Made by a program: the position numbers and the translations under genes. Below are positions 1 through 8,288 of a DNA stretch of 39,390 nt, one piece after another. Positions within the stretch are counted from its first letter, which is position 1, and each line of letters opens with the position of its first letter. This DNA comes from an uncultured Victivallis sp. (GTDB lineage Bacteria > Verrucomicrobiota > Lentisphaeria > Victivallales > Victivallaceae), in the NCBI GenBank assembly GCA_944389895.1, contig CALXOA010000002.1:1-39390 (forward strand). The letters run 5' to 3'. The notes under the pieces are model-generated. The model made no database searches and had not been told where the DNA came from. It saw only the letters and a program-made list of their open reading frames with translations.

Positions 1-152
1 TGCTTCGCTACAGGCGACAGACGATCAGGGAGTTGGTCATGTATTCGGGATTCCGGACGAAAATCTATTTCATCCGCCGCTTCCCGCTGCGGACCGGAGT
101 CTCTCCCGGCCGTTATCTGCTCCAGTATTCCACAAGGGAAGAGGAGTCGTGA
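1..152 (+). CDS. AraC-family regulator, C-terminal fragment cut by window edge
   Basis: Reading from base 3, the frame stays open to a TGA at 150-152. It gives about 49 residues ending ...GVSPGRYLLQYSTREEES. The stretch TIRELVMYSGFRTKIYFIRR followed by F and then G-V-S-P-G-R-Y is the second helix-turn-helix of the AraC/XylS DNA-binding domain (GF..  ..YF.R.F....G.SP..YR). The sensor domain and first HTH lie outside the window, so the ligand cannot be guessed. It converges with the ADP-ribosylglycohydrolase gene, with a perfect palindrome between the two stops. Confidence 0.8.
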   Translation, partial: LRYRRQTIRELVMYSGFRTKIYFIRRFPLRTGVSPGRYLLQYSTREEES

Positions 153-153
153 T

Positions 154-183
154 CACCTCCGCCGCCCCGGGGCGGCGGAGGTG
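154..183. terminator. Perfect 30-bp GC-rich palindrome between convergent genes
   Basis: CACCTCCGCCGCCCC at 154-168 is followed directly by its exact reverse complement at 169-183, with no spacer. As RNA it folds to a very stable hairpin from either strand. It lies between the stop of the AraC fragment (152) and the stop of the minus-strand gene (192). It has no U-tract, so Rho-independent termination is inferred only from position and stability. Confidence 0.55.
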
Positions 184-191
184 GTGGCGGA

Positions 192-1745
192 TCACTCTCT
201 TTCGAGTTCGCTCAGGGCGCGGCGTGCCAGCAGCCGGTCGCGGCTGTCCCAGCGGGACTGGTCACACACACGGTAGTCGTTTTTGACCGCTTCCGCAAGC
301 TGGATCGGGACGGTGATGAATTCCGGATTGAACCGGCCCGCAAGCCGGAGTTCAAGCAGCGGATACTCGTAGGCTCCCGAAAATTCGCCGGGTACGATCT
401 CCCATTCGACCGTCATCTGCATCCGGTATTGTGTGAAGATTGCTCCTTCCACGCCTGGTTTGGCACTCCAGCCTTCCGGAAGATGCCAGCGGAAGTGGAG
501 GCTCTTGTCTTCACAGGAGAGCTTTCTCGCGGTCAGTTTGAGCTTGAGCGTATCTCCGGGCTTGACTGCCGGACCTCCGACATATTCGACGGCAAACTCG
601 CACCAGGGCAGATCATAGCGGCGTTCGAAACTCGACCTCCCCCAGACCAGCTCTATGTTGCGGGGGGTTGAGAGTGCGGCGCGGAACTCGTCGTCAATCG
701 CGGTTGGCGCGTCGGTGATTGCCGGCAGGGTGGGATTGGCCGCCCGGGTATCGAGCGCGGCGAGGACGACCCGGTGAGTCAACTGGTCGAGCGTCTCGGG
801 AACGTCGAGGCTGAAACGATTGATCGCCACAGTCTGAATCGTCTCCCCGATCGGTTCGATCCATCTGGCCGGAATCCCGCTGCGCCCGTTGATGATGCCG
901 AGCAGCGCTCCGGCGGTGGCTCCGGTGCAGTCGGTATCGTCGCCGCAGTTGACCGCGGCACAGATTGTTTTGCCGAAGTCACCGCGCCCGTAAAGCAGGC
1001 CGAGAATAGTGAACCCGATGTTGCCCGGCGCCTGGAACCAGCCGAGTTCCCGGTTTTCCTCGACGATCGCATTGCGGGCGTCGGCGAAGGAGCGGCCGGC
1101 GTCAAATTCCGCACAGGCCAGTTTGACGCTGCGGGCAACCCGGCAGTCGGCGGGAATGTGGGCGAGTGCGATTTCGATCAGTTTACGGATGTCACTTTCC
1201 ACGAAGGCCGCCGATTCGAGCGCGGTGGTGAAGAGTTCGGCGTAGATTCCGTCACCGGAGTGGTCGACACAGGAGTCCATCCAGGCGAATTTGACCGCTT
1301 CCGCCGGACTGCCGGGGAAGAGGCAGGCCCAGATTTCGGAGCGGATCCAGGCGCCGTTGCTGTTTTCCCACTGGCGGTTGTTGCAGGCTCCCGAAAGCGG
1401 CGGATAGAGGCCGTTTGCGATGTTGACCTTGCCGACGCCGTATTCATTCCAGGGGGCGACGATGTGCCCCATCCAGCACTCGCCGAGGATGCGTTCGTTG
1501 AGGTTGTAGATGCCCCGCTCTTCGACCGCCTGAAGCCAGACCAGCTGCAGATCGAGATCGTCATTGGGGGCGGGGGTTCCCCCGAGGTCCTGAATGTAGA
1601 AGTCGATGTCGAAGAGCTCGCGTTTTCCCTCGAGCGGTGCGCCGAGAGTTCCGCCGATGTTTTTGCCGGTCCAGCAGCCGAGGACCTTGTCGATGTATTC
1701 GCGCCGGTTGAGATTCTGTGTGGATGGCTGGTTCGGCAGATTCAT
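192..1745 (-). CDS. ADP-ribosylglycohydrolase family protein with C-terminal beta-rich domain
   Basis: A 517-residue protein. Residues 20-310 carry the ADP-ribosyl-(dinitrogen reductase) hydrolase (DraG/ARH) fold signatures: a Gly-rich N-terminal segment (CWTGKNIGGTLGAPLEG, 24-40), the acidic metal-binding cluster NDDLDLQLVW (61-70), and GDDTD at 268-272, where the family binds its two metal ions. Family members remove ADP-ribose from proteins or small molecules; the substrate here is unknown. Residues about 360-500 look like an added beta-sandwich (alternating hydrophobics, proline-rich turns), and canonical DraG proteins of about 300 aa lack this. No signal peptide is visible, so it is probably cytoplasmic. 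It stands alone, with AraC regulators upstream. The family call is firm; the role is not. Confidence 0.85.
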   Translation of the reverse strand: MNLPNQPSTQNLNRREYIDKVLGCWTGKNIGGTLGAPLEGKRELFDIDFYIQDLGGTPAPNDDLDLQLVWLQAVEERGIYNLNERILGECWMGHIVAPWNEYGVGKVNIANGLYPPLSGACNNRQWENSNGAWIRSEIWACLFPGSPAEAVKFAWMDSCVDHSGDGIYAELFTTALESAAFVESDIRKLIEIALAHIPADCRVARSVKLACAEFDAGRSFADARNAIVEENRELGWFQAPGNIGFTILGLLYGRGDFGKTICAAVNCGDDTDCTGATAGALLGIINGRSGIPARWIEPIGETIQTVAINRFSLDVPETLDQLTHRVVLAALDTRAANPTLPAITDAPTAIDDEFRAALSTPRNIELVWGRSSFERRYDLPWCEFAVEYVGGPAVKPGDTLKLKLTARKLSCEDKSLHFRWHLPEGWSAKPGVEGAIFTQYRMQMTVEWEIVPGEFSGAYEYPLLELRLAGRFNPEFITVPIQLAEAVKNDYRVCDQSRWDSRDRLLARRALSELERE

Positions 1746-1825
1746 TTCTCCTGTCTCCCTGTATTGTTCAAACGCTCATTCTGCTGCGGCTTGTCCGCGG
1801 CTGTCCGTTTCTTAATCCAGAATAT

Positions 1826-1844
1826 ACATGGAAGTCGTTCATGT
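1826..1844. promoter_or_regulatory. Candidate operator, ACATG-N9-CATGT
   Basis: The inverted repeat ACATG (1826-1830) and CATGT (1840-1844) is separated by 9 bases. It sits in the 132-bp spacer upstream of the ADP-ribosylglycohydrolase and downstream of the AraC gene. A dyad here could bind one of the adjacent AraC regulators. The call rests on symmetry and position only. Confidence 0.25.
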
Positions 1845-1877
1845 GACTATAACAAAAAATGGAAAAAACAGGATTTT

Positions 1878-2774
1878 TCAAGGATTTCTTTCCTGGATTT
1901 CGTCAGGTTTCCCAATCGCGCGACAGGTGCGCGGAGTCTGGCCTGTGGTCTGACGGAACATCCGGGCAAAGTAACTCGAATCGCGAAATCCGCAACGGCG
2001 GGCGATTTCGGTGACGGTGAGTTCCGGCATTTCGAGCAGTAACCTTCTGGCTCGCTCGATCCGCAGAGAGATCACGTAATGGACCGGGGAGATTCCGGTA
2101 CGGACCCGAAAAAATTCCCCGACATAGCTCGGGCTCAATTCCGCCGTCCGGGCCAGTTCGTCGAAATCGAGCGGTTCGAGATAGTGTTCATTGAGGAAGG
2201 CGATGATCCGGCTGAGAGCGTCGACGCGGGTGTTGGCGGTGGCGTGTTGCAGCGGCCTGTCCGGAGCCGCCGCGATCCGGCAGAGCAGATTGAGCAGAAG
2301 TGTCAGATAGGCTCGACTGTTGAGTACGGCGTCCGGCCGGTCGCTGCGGCATTCGCGGTAGAGCTGATCAAAGAACCAGCGCAACTTTTCCGCTTCATCC
2401 GGCGTCATCGGCAGTTTGTTCGGGAGTTGATCCGGGGAGGGGGCGAAAAGCTCGGAAAAACCCGGTTCGCTCCGGAAAAGCTTCTGTTCTCCGCGGGAAA
2501 ACAGCCGGAAGTCGAACATCAGATTGTAGAATTTCAGTCCGCTGCCGGAATAAAACGAGTGTACCGCTCCCCGGTTGATCACATAGAGGTCCCCGGCGAT
2601 GATCGGAAAGGTCATCCGGTTCACGAAATTGACACCACTGCCTGAGAGAATGAATACCACTTCCACGCAGTCGTGTCGATGCGCGTTGGAGCGGGTGTCT
2701 CTCTCCCAGGTCTGCCGCCTCAGGGAGAGGTACGGCGGACCGGACCGGAAATCTTTCAGATGGTAGATCTGCAT
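1878..2774 (-). CDS. AraC-family regulator with N-terminal cupin sensor
   Basis: A 298-residue protein. Residues about 20-160 match the cupin-type AraC ligand-binding half, with the HRHDCVEVVFILSGSG stretch and the predicted jelly-roll pattern ending in an HSFYSGSGLKFYNLMF segment. Residues about 190-290 hold the two HTH motifs (LDFDELARTAELSPSYVGEF and VTEIARRCGFRDSSYFARMF, then TGQTPRTCR). Such proteins usually respond to sugars or metabolites and activate nearby catabolic genes. The start is set by a GGAGAG ribosome-binding site five bases upstream. Its first 19 bases overlap the 3' end of the PocR-type AraC gene, so the two are probably co-transcribed and translationally coupled. Confidence 0.88.
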   Translation of the reverse strand: MQIYHLKDFRSGPPYLSLRRQTWERDTRSNAHRHDCVEVVFILSGSGVNFVNRMTFPIIAGDLYVINRGAVHSFYSGSGLKFYNLMFDFRLFSRGEQKLFRSEPGFSELFAPSPDQLPNKLPMTPDEAEKLRWFFDQLYRECRSDRPDAVLNSRAYLTLLLNLLCRIAAAPDRPLQHATANTRVDALSRIIAFLNEHYLEPLDFDELARTAELSPSYVGEFFRVRTGISPVHYVISLRIERARRLLLEMPELTVTEIARRCGFRDSSYFARMFRQTTGQTPRTCRAIGKPDEIQERNP

Positions 2775-3643
2775 GGCGTCTCTCCGCGTCGTTCTTTCCG
2801 GTAGCGCCCCGGCGGAATCCCGTGGCGGCGGCGGAAAATCCGGCTGAAATAAAACTCGTTTCTGTAACCGAGCTTTGCTGCGATTTCGTTTAAAGTGTAA
2901 TCCGTTGCCGCGAGCAGGTTGGCGGCGCGGTTCATCCGCTCGATTTCGAGCAGCTCGTGGAAGGGAACCGTGAAGCGTTCCTTGACCAGGTGCCCCGCCC
3001 GGGATGGAGACAGGTGAAGTTCGGCGGCGAGTTCATTGATCGTCACCGGTTCATGAGCGTGCAGCATCACGAACCGGCGGATCTGTACTCCGCGCGAAAT
3101 TTCGGTCTCGTTGAGAGTCCGTGCCTGCTGTGCATAGTAGAGGAATCCCTGACCGAGCAGCAGGAGTTCCCGCCCGAGTTCCCCGCACACGGTGCGGTCG
3201 AGCGGCGGAAGCGCTCTGTAGCGGACCTGCCATTCGGGTGACAACACCTCCGGCGGCGGTATCGCCGGATCGCGGAAACAACCTGCGTAAATGACCAGCC
3301 GCTGCTGCCCCTTGCGGTGAATCGGTACGATCAATTCGATTGCGCCTTTCCAGCAATGGTGCAGAAAGGGGCGCTGTTCGCGCAGCGACTCCGTTTCGAC
3401 CGTGAAGCCGCATGCCCGGTTGCAGTTGGTCCGCCAGCCCGGTACGGTTTTGCGACCGTCGGCGCAGTAAGGGTGGGTGTGGGAATAACGCGCTCCCGGG
3501 AAATCGTTGTCGGAACGCCCGAAGAGAAGTGCGTGGCAGTCGTGGATCGTGATCGTTACCCCGTAACGACGTTCCAGTGCCGCCGTGACGGCGGTCAGAT
3601 CCGGTCCGGGCGCTGTAAGATCGATTCCGGTCAGATATTCCAT
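2756..3643 (-). CDS. AraC-family regulator with PocR-like cysteine-rich sensor domain
   Basis: A 295-residue protein. The N-terminal half (residues about 20-165) resembles the PocR sensory domain: it is cysteine-rich (Cys36, 60, 74, 78 and more at the HHCWKG and AGCFRDP segments) and contains a CNRACGF element and an IELIVPIHRKGQQRLVIYAG strand pattern. PocR domains, named from the propanediol regulator, are thought to bind small hydrocarbon-like ligands. The C-terminal 100 residues are an AraC HTH domain (INELAAELHLSPSRAGHLVK; LNEIAAKLGYRNEFYFSRIF). It is divergent from the MFS transporter at 3752 and overlaps the next AraC gene, which suggests control of the transporter. The ligand is unknown. 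Confidence 0.82.
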   Translation of the reverse strand: MEYLTGIDLTAPGPDLTAVTAALERRYGVTITIHDCHALLFGRSDNDFPGARYSHTHPYCADGRKTVPGWRTNCNRACGFTVETESLREQRPFLHHCWKGAIELIVPIHRKGQQRLVIYAGCFRDPAIPPPEVLSPEWQVRYRALPPLDRTVCGELGRELLLLGQGFLYYAQQARTLNETEISRGVQIRRFVMLHAHEPVTINELAAELHLSPSRAGHLVKERFTVPFHELLEIERMNRAANLLAATDYTLNEIAAKLGYRNEFYFSRIFRRRHGIPPGRYRKERRGETPCRSTI

Positions 3644-3664
3644 ATTCCCGCACTTTCAGCGTTT

Positions 3665-3680
3665 TTGTATAAATTTACAA
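3665..3680. promoter_or_regulatory. Candidate operator TTGTA-N6-TACAA in divergent spacer
   Basis: TTGTA (3665-3669) and TACAA (3676-3680) form a short dyad in the AT-rich 108-bp gap between the divergent PocR-AraC gene and the MFS gene. This is a plausible regulator site. Arms of only 5 bp make it weak evidence. Confidence 0.22.
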
Positions 3681-3751
3681 CCGTGTATGAAATAGTCAAA
3701 TGCCGCGGAACTGATTATGTTAAAAAGAGTGCAAGGGAGGTGCGACGGACG

Positions 3752-4993
3752 ATGTTGAAAAATTGGCAGGGTAATGTCTGGTGGGTGTGTCTGGCAGTGT
3801 TTCTTTCGCAGGCGGGATTCAATTTTGCTTATCCGATTCTGCCGTTTTACCTGATGGATTATTACGGGTTGACCGAGCAGGTCCGCCGCGACTTTTACAT
3901 CGGTTCCTTCGCTCTGGCGGGTAATTTCGGATTCCTGATCTTTTCGCCGTTGTGGGGGAGACTGGCGGATCTCTTCGGCAAACGGATGATGATGATCCGT
4001 GCCAACGGCTGCATGATGGTGCTGTTGCCGCTGATCGGCTTCATGCCGTCTCCGGATGCGCTGGTTGTGCTGCGTTTCGTGATCGGGGTATTCGGCGGTG
4101 TCGTGGTCGCCGCGATGACGCTGGTTGCGTGTTCGACGCCGGCGAACCGGCGGGGAAGTTCGATGGGGATGGTCAGCAGTTCGATGTTCTGCGGTTCCCT
4201 GTCCGGCATGGTGCTGGGGGGCTTCTGCGCCGGCGAACTGGGGTATCGTCTTACGTTTCTGCTCTGCGGCGTACTGCTCGGCGGTGCGACGGCGATTTCG
4301 ATCTGGCTGGTTCGCGAGGAGGTGACGCCGCCTCCGGCCGGGACGAGGATCCTGCCGAAATTCGAACTGCCCCGGTTCGGCCGTTACTGGTACCTGATGT
4401 TGTTGATGGTGGCGACCGGCTGCGTCCAGCAGATGGACGGTCCCTATCTGCCGGTGCTGGTCAATCTGGTACTCGACTCCGGCAGTCGCATTGCGATGCG
4501 CTGGAACGGGATCCTGGGCGGGGCCTGTGCCGCCGCGGGAATTTTCGGCGGATATCTGATCGGGCGCTGCTGTGACCGTTATCCGGGCGAACGGGTCGGT
4601 ATGACCGCGGCGGTGGCTGCGGGGCTGCTGGTGATTCCACAGGCGCTGGTGACGAATCTGCCGCTTCTCTTCTGTGAACGGGTGACGATGACGTTCTTCG
4701 TCTCCGGGTTCAGTCCGGTGGCGCAGATCTGGGTGGCGCTGGCGGTTCCGGAAGAGCAGCGAGGCAGCTACCTCGGTTATTCGGTCAGTTTCCGTTGTAT
4801 CGGCTGGCTGATCAGCGGTCTGCTGGCGGTCGGTGTCACGACGCTTTTCGGCACCAGGGCGGTTTTCGCGGTGGTCGGGATTCTGATGTTCGGACTCGCA
4901 TGGGCGATCTGGCGGATCAGCGGGGCCATTCCGTTTCCGAATGCCCGCGCGACGGCCCGGCACACGAAGAGTGCGGAATCTGCCGGGTCCTGA
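3752..4993 (+). CDS. Major facilitator superfamily transporter
   Basis: A 413-residue integral membrane protein with about 12 hydrophobic segments. The frame is open much further upstream, but that part is antisense to the PocR-AraC gene. The start at 3752 is chosen because AAGGGAGG lies about 11 bases before it and the protein then begins MLKNWQGNVWWVCLAVFLSQAG, the first membrane helix. The cytoplasmic loop GRLADLFGKRMM between helices 2 and 3 is the MFS motif A (G.LaDr.GrR). Charged residues in the helices are few. The sequence resembles drug or sugar efflux carriers of the MFS_1 group; the substrate cannot be read. It is divergent from an AraC pair that probably regulates it. Confidence 0.87.
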   Translation: MLKNWQGNVWWVCLAVFLSQAGFNFAYPILPFYLMDYYGLTEQVRRDFYIGSFALAGNFGFLIFSPLWGRLADLFGKRMMMIRANGCMMVLLPLIGFMPSPDALVVLRFVIGVFGGVVVAAMTLVACSTPANRRGSSMGMVSSSMFCGSLSGMVLGGFCAGELGYRLTFLLCGVLLGGATAISIWLVREEVTPPPAGTRILPKFELPRFGRYWYLMLLMVATGCVQQMDGPYLPVLVNLVLDSGSRIAMRWNGILGGACAAAGIFGGYLIGRCCDRYPGERVGMTAAVAAGLLVIPQALVTNLPLLFCERVTMTFFVSGFSPVAQIWVALAVPEEQRGSYLGYSVSFRCIGWLISGLLAVGVTTLFGTRAVFAVVGILMFGLAWAIWRISGAIPFPNARATARHTKSAESAGS

Positions 4994-5003
4994 CTAAAGT
5001 TCT

Positions 5004-5030
5004 CCCGCCGCTCCCGGGACGGGCGGCGGG
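5004..5030. terminator. GC-rich hairpin between convergent MFS and AraC genes
   Basis: CCCGCCGC (5004-5011) pairs with GCGGCGGG (5023-5030) across an 11-base loop, in the 79-bp gap between the MFS stop (4993) and the AraC stop (5073). It has no U-tract. It is similar in placement to the palindrome at 154-183. Confidence 0.45.
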
Positions 5031-5072
5031 GGAGGGGAGAGGCTCCGCCCGGGGCGTGGAAATGAATCCGGT

Positions 5073-5936
5073 TCACTCTCCACGGAACAGCGAGGGAAGA
5101 GACTGCGTCACCAGCCAGTGATCGGGATGCCCCGCGTAGCGTTTCCGGAAAGTGGACGGCGAAGTTCCGGTGTGACGGCGGAAGAAACGGGAAAAGTAAA
5201 ACTCGTTGCAGAAGTGGAGTTCGTCGGCGACCTCCCTGACCGCCAGATCGGAGGAGATCAGCAGGTTTGCTGCGCGTGCGACCAGAAGCCGGTTGAAGAA
5301 CCGCTTCGGCGGGAATCCGGTGTCGTAAATGAACTTTTTGATGAAAGTCTCGCGATTCATGTGCATCACATCGGCCATCTCGCCTACTTCGATCCCCGCG
5401 TGGCAGTGGGCAGCAAGGTATTCCAGCAACGGCTGATAGCGGGAACAGCCGGCCAGAAGCTCTTCGAAGGAATCTCCGGTTCGATCGAGTACCGCGTCGA
5501 AGGTTTCCCATGACAGGTGGAACAACTTTGCCGCCATCCGGAAACGGTCGGTTTCCGCGGCCAGTTCACGGGCGCGCGAACATGCCTCCTCCGTCAGGTC
5601 GTCGAAGAGCGCATGGTAGCGGGAAAAGGCGTCGAAGCTCCGGTACAATTCCAGGTTGAAGTGGATTGACAGGTGGAGCATAGTTTCATTCTGATCGTGG
5701 GTGATCTCATGGAAAGCGGGCACCAGAACCCGCATTCCGGAGCGCAACACCAGTTTTCTTGTCGCATCGGTGAAGGAACTCTCCCCGTCCGAATCAAGGA
5801 TGAAGATCAGCCGGTTCACCGGGAAACAGCTCTTCCATCTGCCGGGATTGACACCGTAATAGAGATTCCGGAATTGCAGTGCGAGCTGATTGCAGAAGGG
5901 CTCCAGCTCCGATCGCCCGGGGTGTTCCATCGTCAT
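5073..5936 (-). CDS. AraC-family regulator, divergent from glycyl radical enzyme
   Basis: A 287-residue protein. The N-terminal part (about 1-180) is a degenerate AraC sensor half with a cupin-like strand pattern (LVLRSGMRVLVPAFHEIT; LHLSIHFNLELY). Two HTH motifs follow (VGEMADVMHMNRETFIKKFI and VREVADELHFCNEFYFSRFF, then TGTSPSTFRKRY). AAAGGA lies eight bases before the ATG. It is transcribed away from the glycyl radical enzyme operon, sharing a 168-bp spacer that contains a dyad at 6030-6054. It is therefore the most likely regulator of that operon. The inducer is unknown and may be the enzyme's substrate. Confidence 0.87.
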   Translation of the reverse strand: MTMEHPGRSELEPFCNQLALQFRNLYYGVNPGRWKSCFPVNRLIFILDSDGESSFTDATRKLVLRSGMRVLVPAFHEITHDQNETMLHLSIHFNLELYRSFDAFSRYHALFDDLTEEACSRARELAAETDRFRMAAKLFHLSWETFDAVLDRTGDSFEELLAGCSRYQPLLEYLAAHCHAGIEVGEMADVMHMNRETFIKKFIYDTGFPPKRFFNRLLVARAANLLISSDLAVREVADELHFCNEFYFSRFFRRHTGTSPSTFRKRYAGHPDHWLVTQSLPSLFRGE

Positions 5937-6029
5937 GAATCCATTCCTTTTTTTCTCCGGATCAATTTACTTCCTGATGGCGGACAGTACAAGCCGAGAT
6001 ACTCGAAAAGATATGTTTTTCTCTTTTTT

Positions 6030-6054
6030 TGACATTCCGGGAACGGCGATGTCA
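6030..6054. promoter_or_regulatory. Candidate operator TGACAT-N13-ATGTCA upstream of glycyl radical enzyme
   Basis: The perfect 6-bp inverted repeat (TGACAT at 6030-6035, ATGTCA at 6049-6054) has its half-site centres 19 bases apart. It ends 50 bases before the enzyme's ATG and overlaps a TTGACA-like element. It is a plausible binding or promoter site for the divergent AraC regulator. Confidence 0.35.
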
Positions 6055-6104
6055 CTTTATATTGATGATGTTGCAACTCAATGGCGATCGTTGAAGGAGG
6101 AAAA

Positions 6105-8288
6105 ATGGAACAATCGCTCTGGAATACATTCGATATCGTGCGCCCTTTGCTGGATGCTCAATATGACAATCGCCGGTGTGATCCCGGGACCGGATTGTCG
6201 GTGGAGGAGTTGCGGCAGGAAACGGAACGTTATCTGGCAACCCATCAGGGAGAGCCGTTGATCCGTACCCGGGCCGCGCTCTTCGAGCTGCTGCTGTTGA
6301 AGGGGCGGATCGATGTCGATCCGTTTGACTGGTTCGCCGATCATCTTGAAACCGGGCGCATTCTGTACGAATACCGGAGTCGATGGTTCCAGGAAGCCTA
6401 CTCCAGACTTTCCGCCGAAGATCGGCGTGATGCGGAAGCGGGAGTGCGTTGCGGAGCCTTTCAAGCCGACCTTGACCTGACCCATACTTCGCCGGACTGG
6501 GAGAGTATTCTGGAACTCGGTCCCTGCGGGCTTCGCGACCGGGCATTGGCGGCACTGGAGAAAGCCGCCTGTGACCGGGAGAGGGAATTTCTCCGTGCCG
6601 CCGCCCGCTGTTACGAGGCGATGCGGCTTTTCATCCTGCGGCTCGCGGAGCTTGCGCAGCGGAAGAACTGCGTCCGGGTGATCGGCGCGTTGCGGGCGAT
6701 TGCCGAACGGCCGCCGGAGACGTTGCAGGAAGCCTTTCAACTGGCTTACATCTATCATGAACTTCAGGAGATCGAAGGGGAACCGGTACGTTCGATGGGC
6801 TGTTTCGACCGGCTCTTCGTGAAATTCTATCTGCATGATCTCGAGAAGGGAATCCTGACGCGGGATCAGGCGAAGGAACTGCTGAAGTTCTACTGGTTCA
6901 AATTCTATGCCAGAACTCACGGTAACGAGGCCGGCAAGAACTTCTGTCTCGGGGGGATGCTTCCGGATGGAGGAGACGCGGTGAACGAACTGACGTTTCT
7001 CGCCTGTGAAGCCTATCATGAAATGCGGGTGTACAATCCGAAACTGTCGATGCGGATGTTTCGCGGTTCTTCCGATGCGATTCTGCGCCGGGTCGCTGCC
7101 TACATGCGCGACGGCATGACCTCCACCGTGTTCATCAACGACGATACGGCGTTCCCGATGTTTCTGAAGCGCGGCAAGGATCCGCTGGATGTCTACAATT
7201 ACATCCCGATCGGTTGTTATGAGCCGGCGATCATGGGACGCGAAATGTGTTGTTCCATGTCGGCGCTGATCAACCTGGTCAAACCGGTGGAATTGGCGCT
7301 CAACGGCGGCATTGATCCGCTGACCGGAGAACGGATCGGTCCGCCGGCGGCCGGTACGATCCGGAGCTTCGACGACTTCTTCGCCGAGTACAGACGCCAG
7401 CTCGGTGTGATGATTGACCGGGCACTGCGGATTGCCGCGACACGGTCTGCGTTCTGGCCGGAGGTGAATCCTTCGCCGCTGCTCTCCGGATCGATGCGCG
7501 ACTGCATCGCCTCACGGCGCGATGTTTCGGAGTTCGGCACCCGTTACAACACCTCCGGCGTGATGTGCGCGGGAATCGGCAGCGCCGCCGACTCGCTCAC
7601 CGCGGTCAGGGTTCTGGTCTTTGAGCGCAAACTCTGCACGCTGGACGAATTGAACCGGGCTCTGGCTGCGGACTGGCAGGGGTATGAAGAGTTGCGCGAG
7701 GAGGCGTTGCGCGGAGTTCCGAAGTGGGGCAACAATCTTCCGCTGCCGGATGGTATCGCGGTGGAGATCGCCGCTTTTGCCGCCGGACGGATCAACCATA
7801 CCCCGAACGGCAAGGGGGCGACCTTCCAGATGGGATTGTGGTCGATCGATCACTGTCGCAGGTATGGCGAGAAGACCGGGGCGCTGCCGGATGGGCGTCG
7901 TGCGCGGGAGGTGTTGTCGAAGAATCTCGATGCCTCGATCGGCATGGACCGGCGCGGAACGACCGCCCTGATCCATTCCGCGGGCAAACTCGATCACACG
8001 GAATTTCCCGATGGATCGGTACTTGATGTGATGTTGCATCCTTCCGCGCTTACCGGCGAGGACGGCGATGCGGTGATTCCAGCTCTGGTGCGTACCTATT
8101 TCGAAAATGGCGGTTTCGCGGTTCACTTCAACATCTTCGATGCCGGGACGTTGCGGCAGGCGCAGCGTGAACCGGAAAAATTCTCGGAGCTTCAGGTGCG
8201 GGTCTGCGGCTGGAGTGTCCGCTTCATCGATCTGGCCCCCGAAGACCAGGAACTGTTCATCCGCGATGCGGAAAAGGAGGATTTATGA
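6105..8288 (+). CDS. Glycyl radical enzyme of uncharacterised subfamily
   Basis: A 727-residue pyruvate-formate-lyase-superfamily enzyme. The start at 6105 is fixed by GGAGG followed by AAAA and ATG; an upstream in-frame ATG lacks a ribosome-binding site. The glycyl radical site RVCGWSVRF is near the C-terminus (Gly702). The thiyl-radical loop is IPIGCYEPAIMG with Cys371 and the general base Glu373. The Cys-x-Glu arrangement is that of dehydratases and C-N or C-S lyases (diol, choline, isethionate, hydroxyproline enzymes), not of PFL, which has Cys-Cys. Those enzymes mostly read GCVE; here Tyr replaces Val. At 727 aa it is shorter than typical members (about 780-850). Its activase overlaps it by 4 bp. 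No microcompartment shell genes are nearby. It is cytoplasmic and oxygen-sensitive; the substrate is unknown. Confidence 0.93.
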   Translation: MEQSLWNTFDIVRPLLDAQYDNRRCDPGTGLSVEELRQETERYLATHQGEPLIRTRAALFELLLLKGRIDVDPFDWFADHLETGRILYEYRSRWFQEAYSRLSAEDRRDAEAGVRCGAFQADLDLTHTSPDWESILELGPCGLRDRALAALEKAACDREREFLRAAARCYEAMRLFILRLAELAQRKNCVRVIGALRAIAERPPETLQEAFQLAYIYHELQEIEGEPVRSMGCFDRLFVKFYLHDLEKGILTRDQAKELLKFYWFKFYARTHGNEAGKNFCLGGMLPDGGDAVNELTFLACEAYHEMRVYNPKLSMRMFRGSSDAILRRVAAYMRDGMTSTVFINDDTAFPMFLKRGKDPLDVYNYIPIGCYEPAIMGREMCCSMSALINLVKPVELALNGGIDPLTGERIGPPAAGTIRSFDDFFAEYRRQLGVMIDRALRIAATRSAFWPEVNPSPLLSGSMRDCIASRRDVSEFGTRYNTSGVMCAGIGSAADSLTAVRVLVFERKLCTLDELNRALAADWQGYEELREEALRGVPKWGNNLPLPDGIAVEIAAFAAGRINHTPNGKGATFQMGLWSIDHCRRYGEKTGALPDGRRAREVLSKNLDASIGMDRRGTTALIHSAGKLDHTEFPDGSVLDVMLHPSALTGEDGDAVIPALVRTYFENGGFAVHFNIFDAGTLRQAQREPEKFSELQVRVCGWSVRFIDLAPEDQELFIRDAEKEDL

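Noticed and set aside
774..2042. Long plus-strand open frame opposite the ADP-ribosylglycohydrolase
   Set aside because: It is antisense to a clear DraG-family gene and runs on through an AT-rich spacer into the AraC gene. It has no recognisable domain or ribosome-binding site; GC-rich codon use keeps the shadow frame open.
3656..4963. Minus-strand frame of 435 codons opposite the MFS gene
   Set aside because: Rich in His, Arg, Gln and Pro with no hydrophobic core, the pattern of an antisense shadow of a membrane protein.
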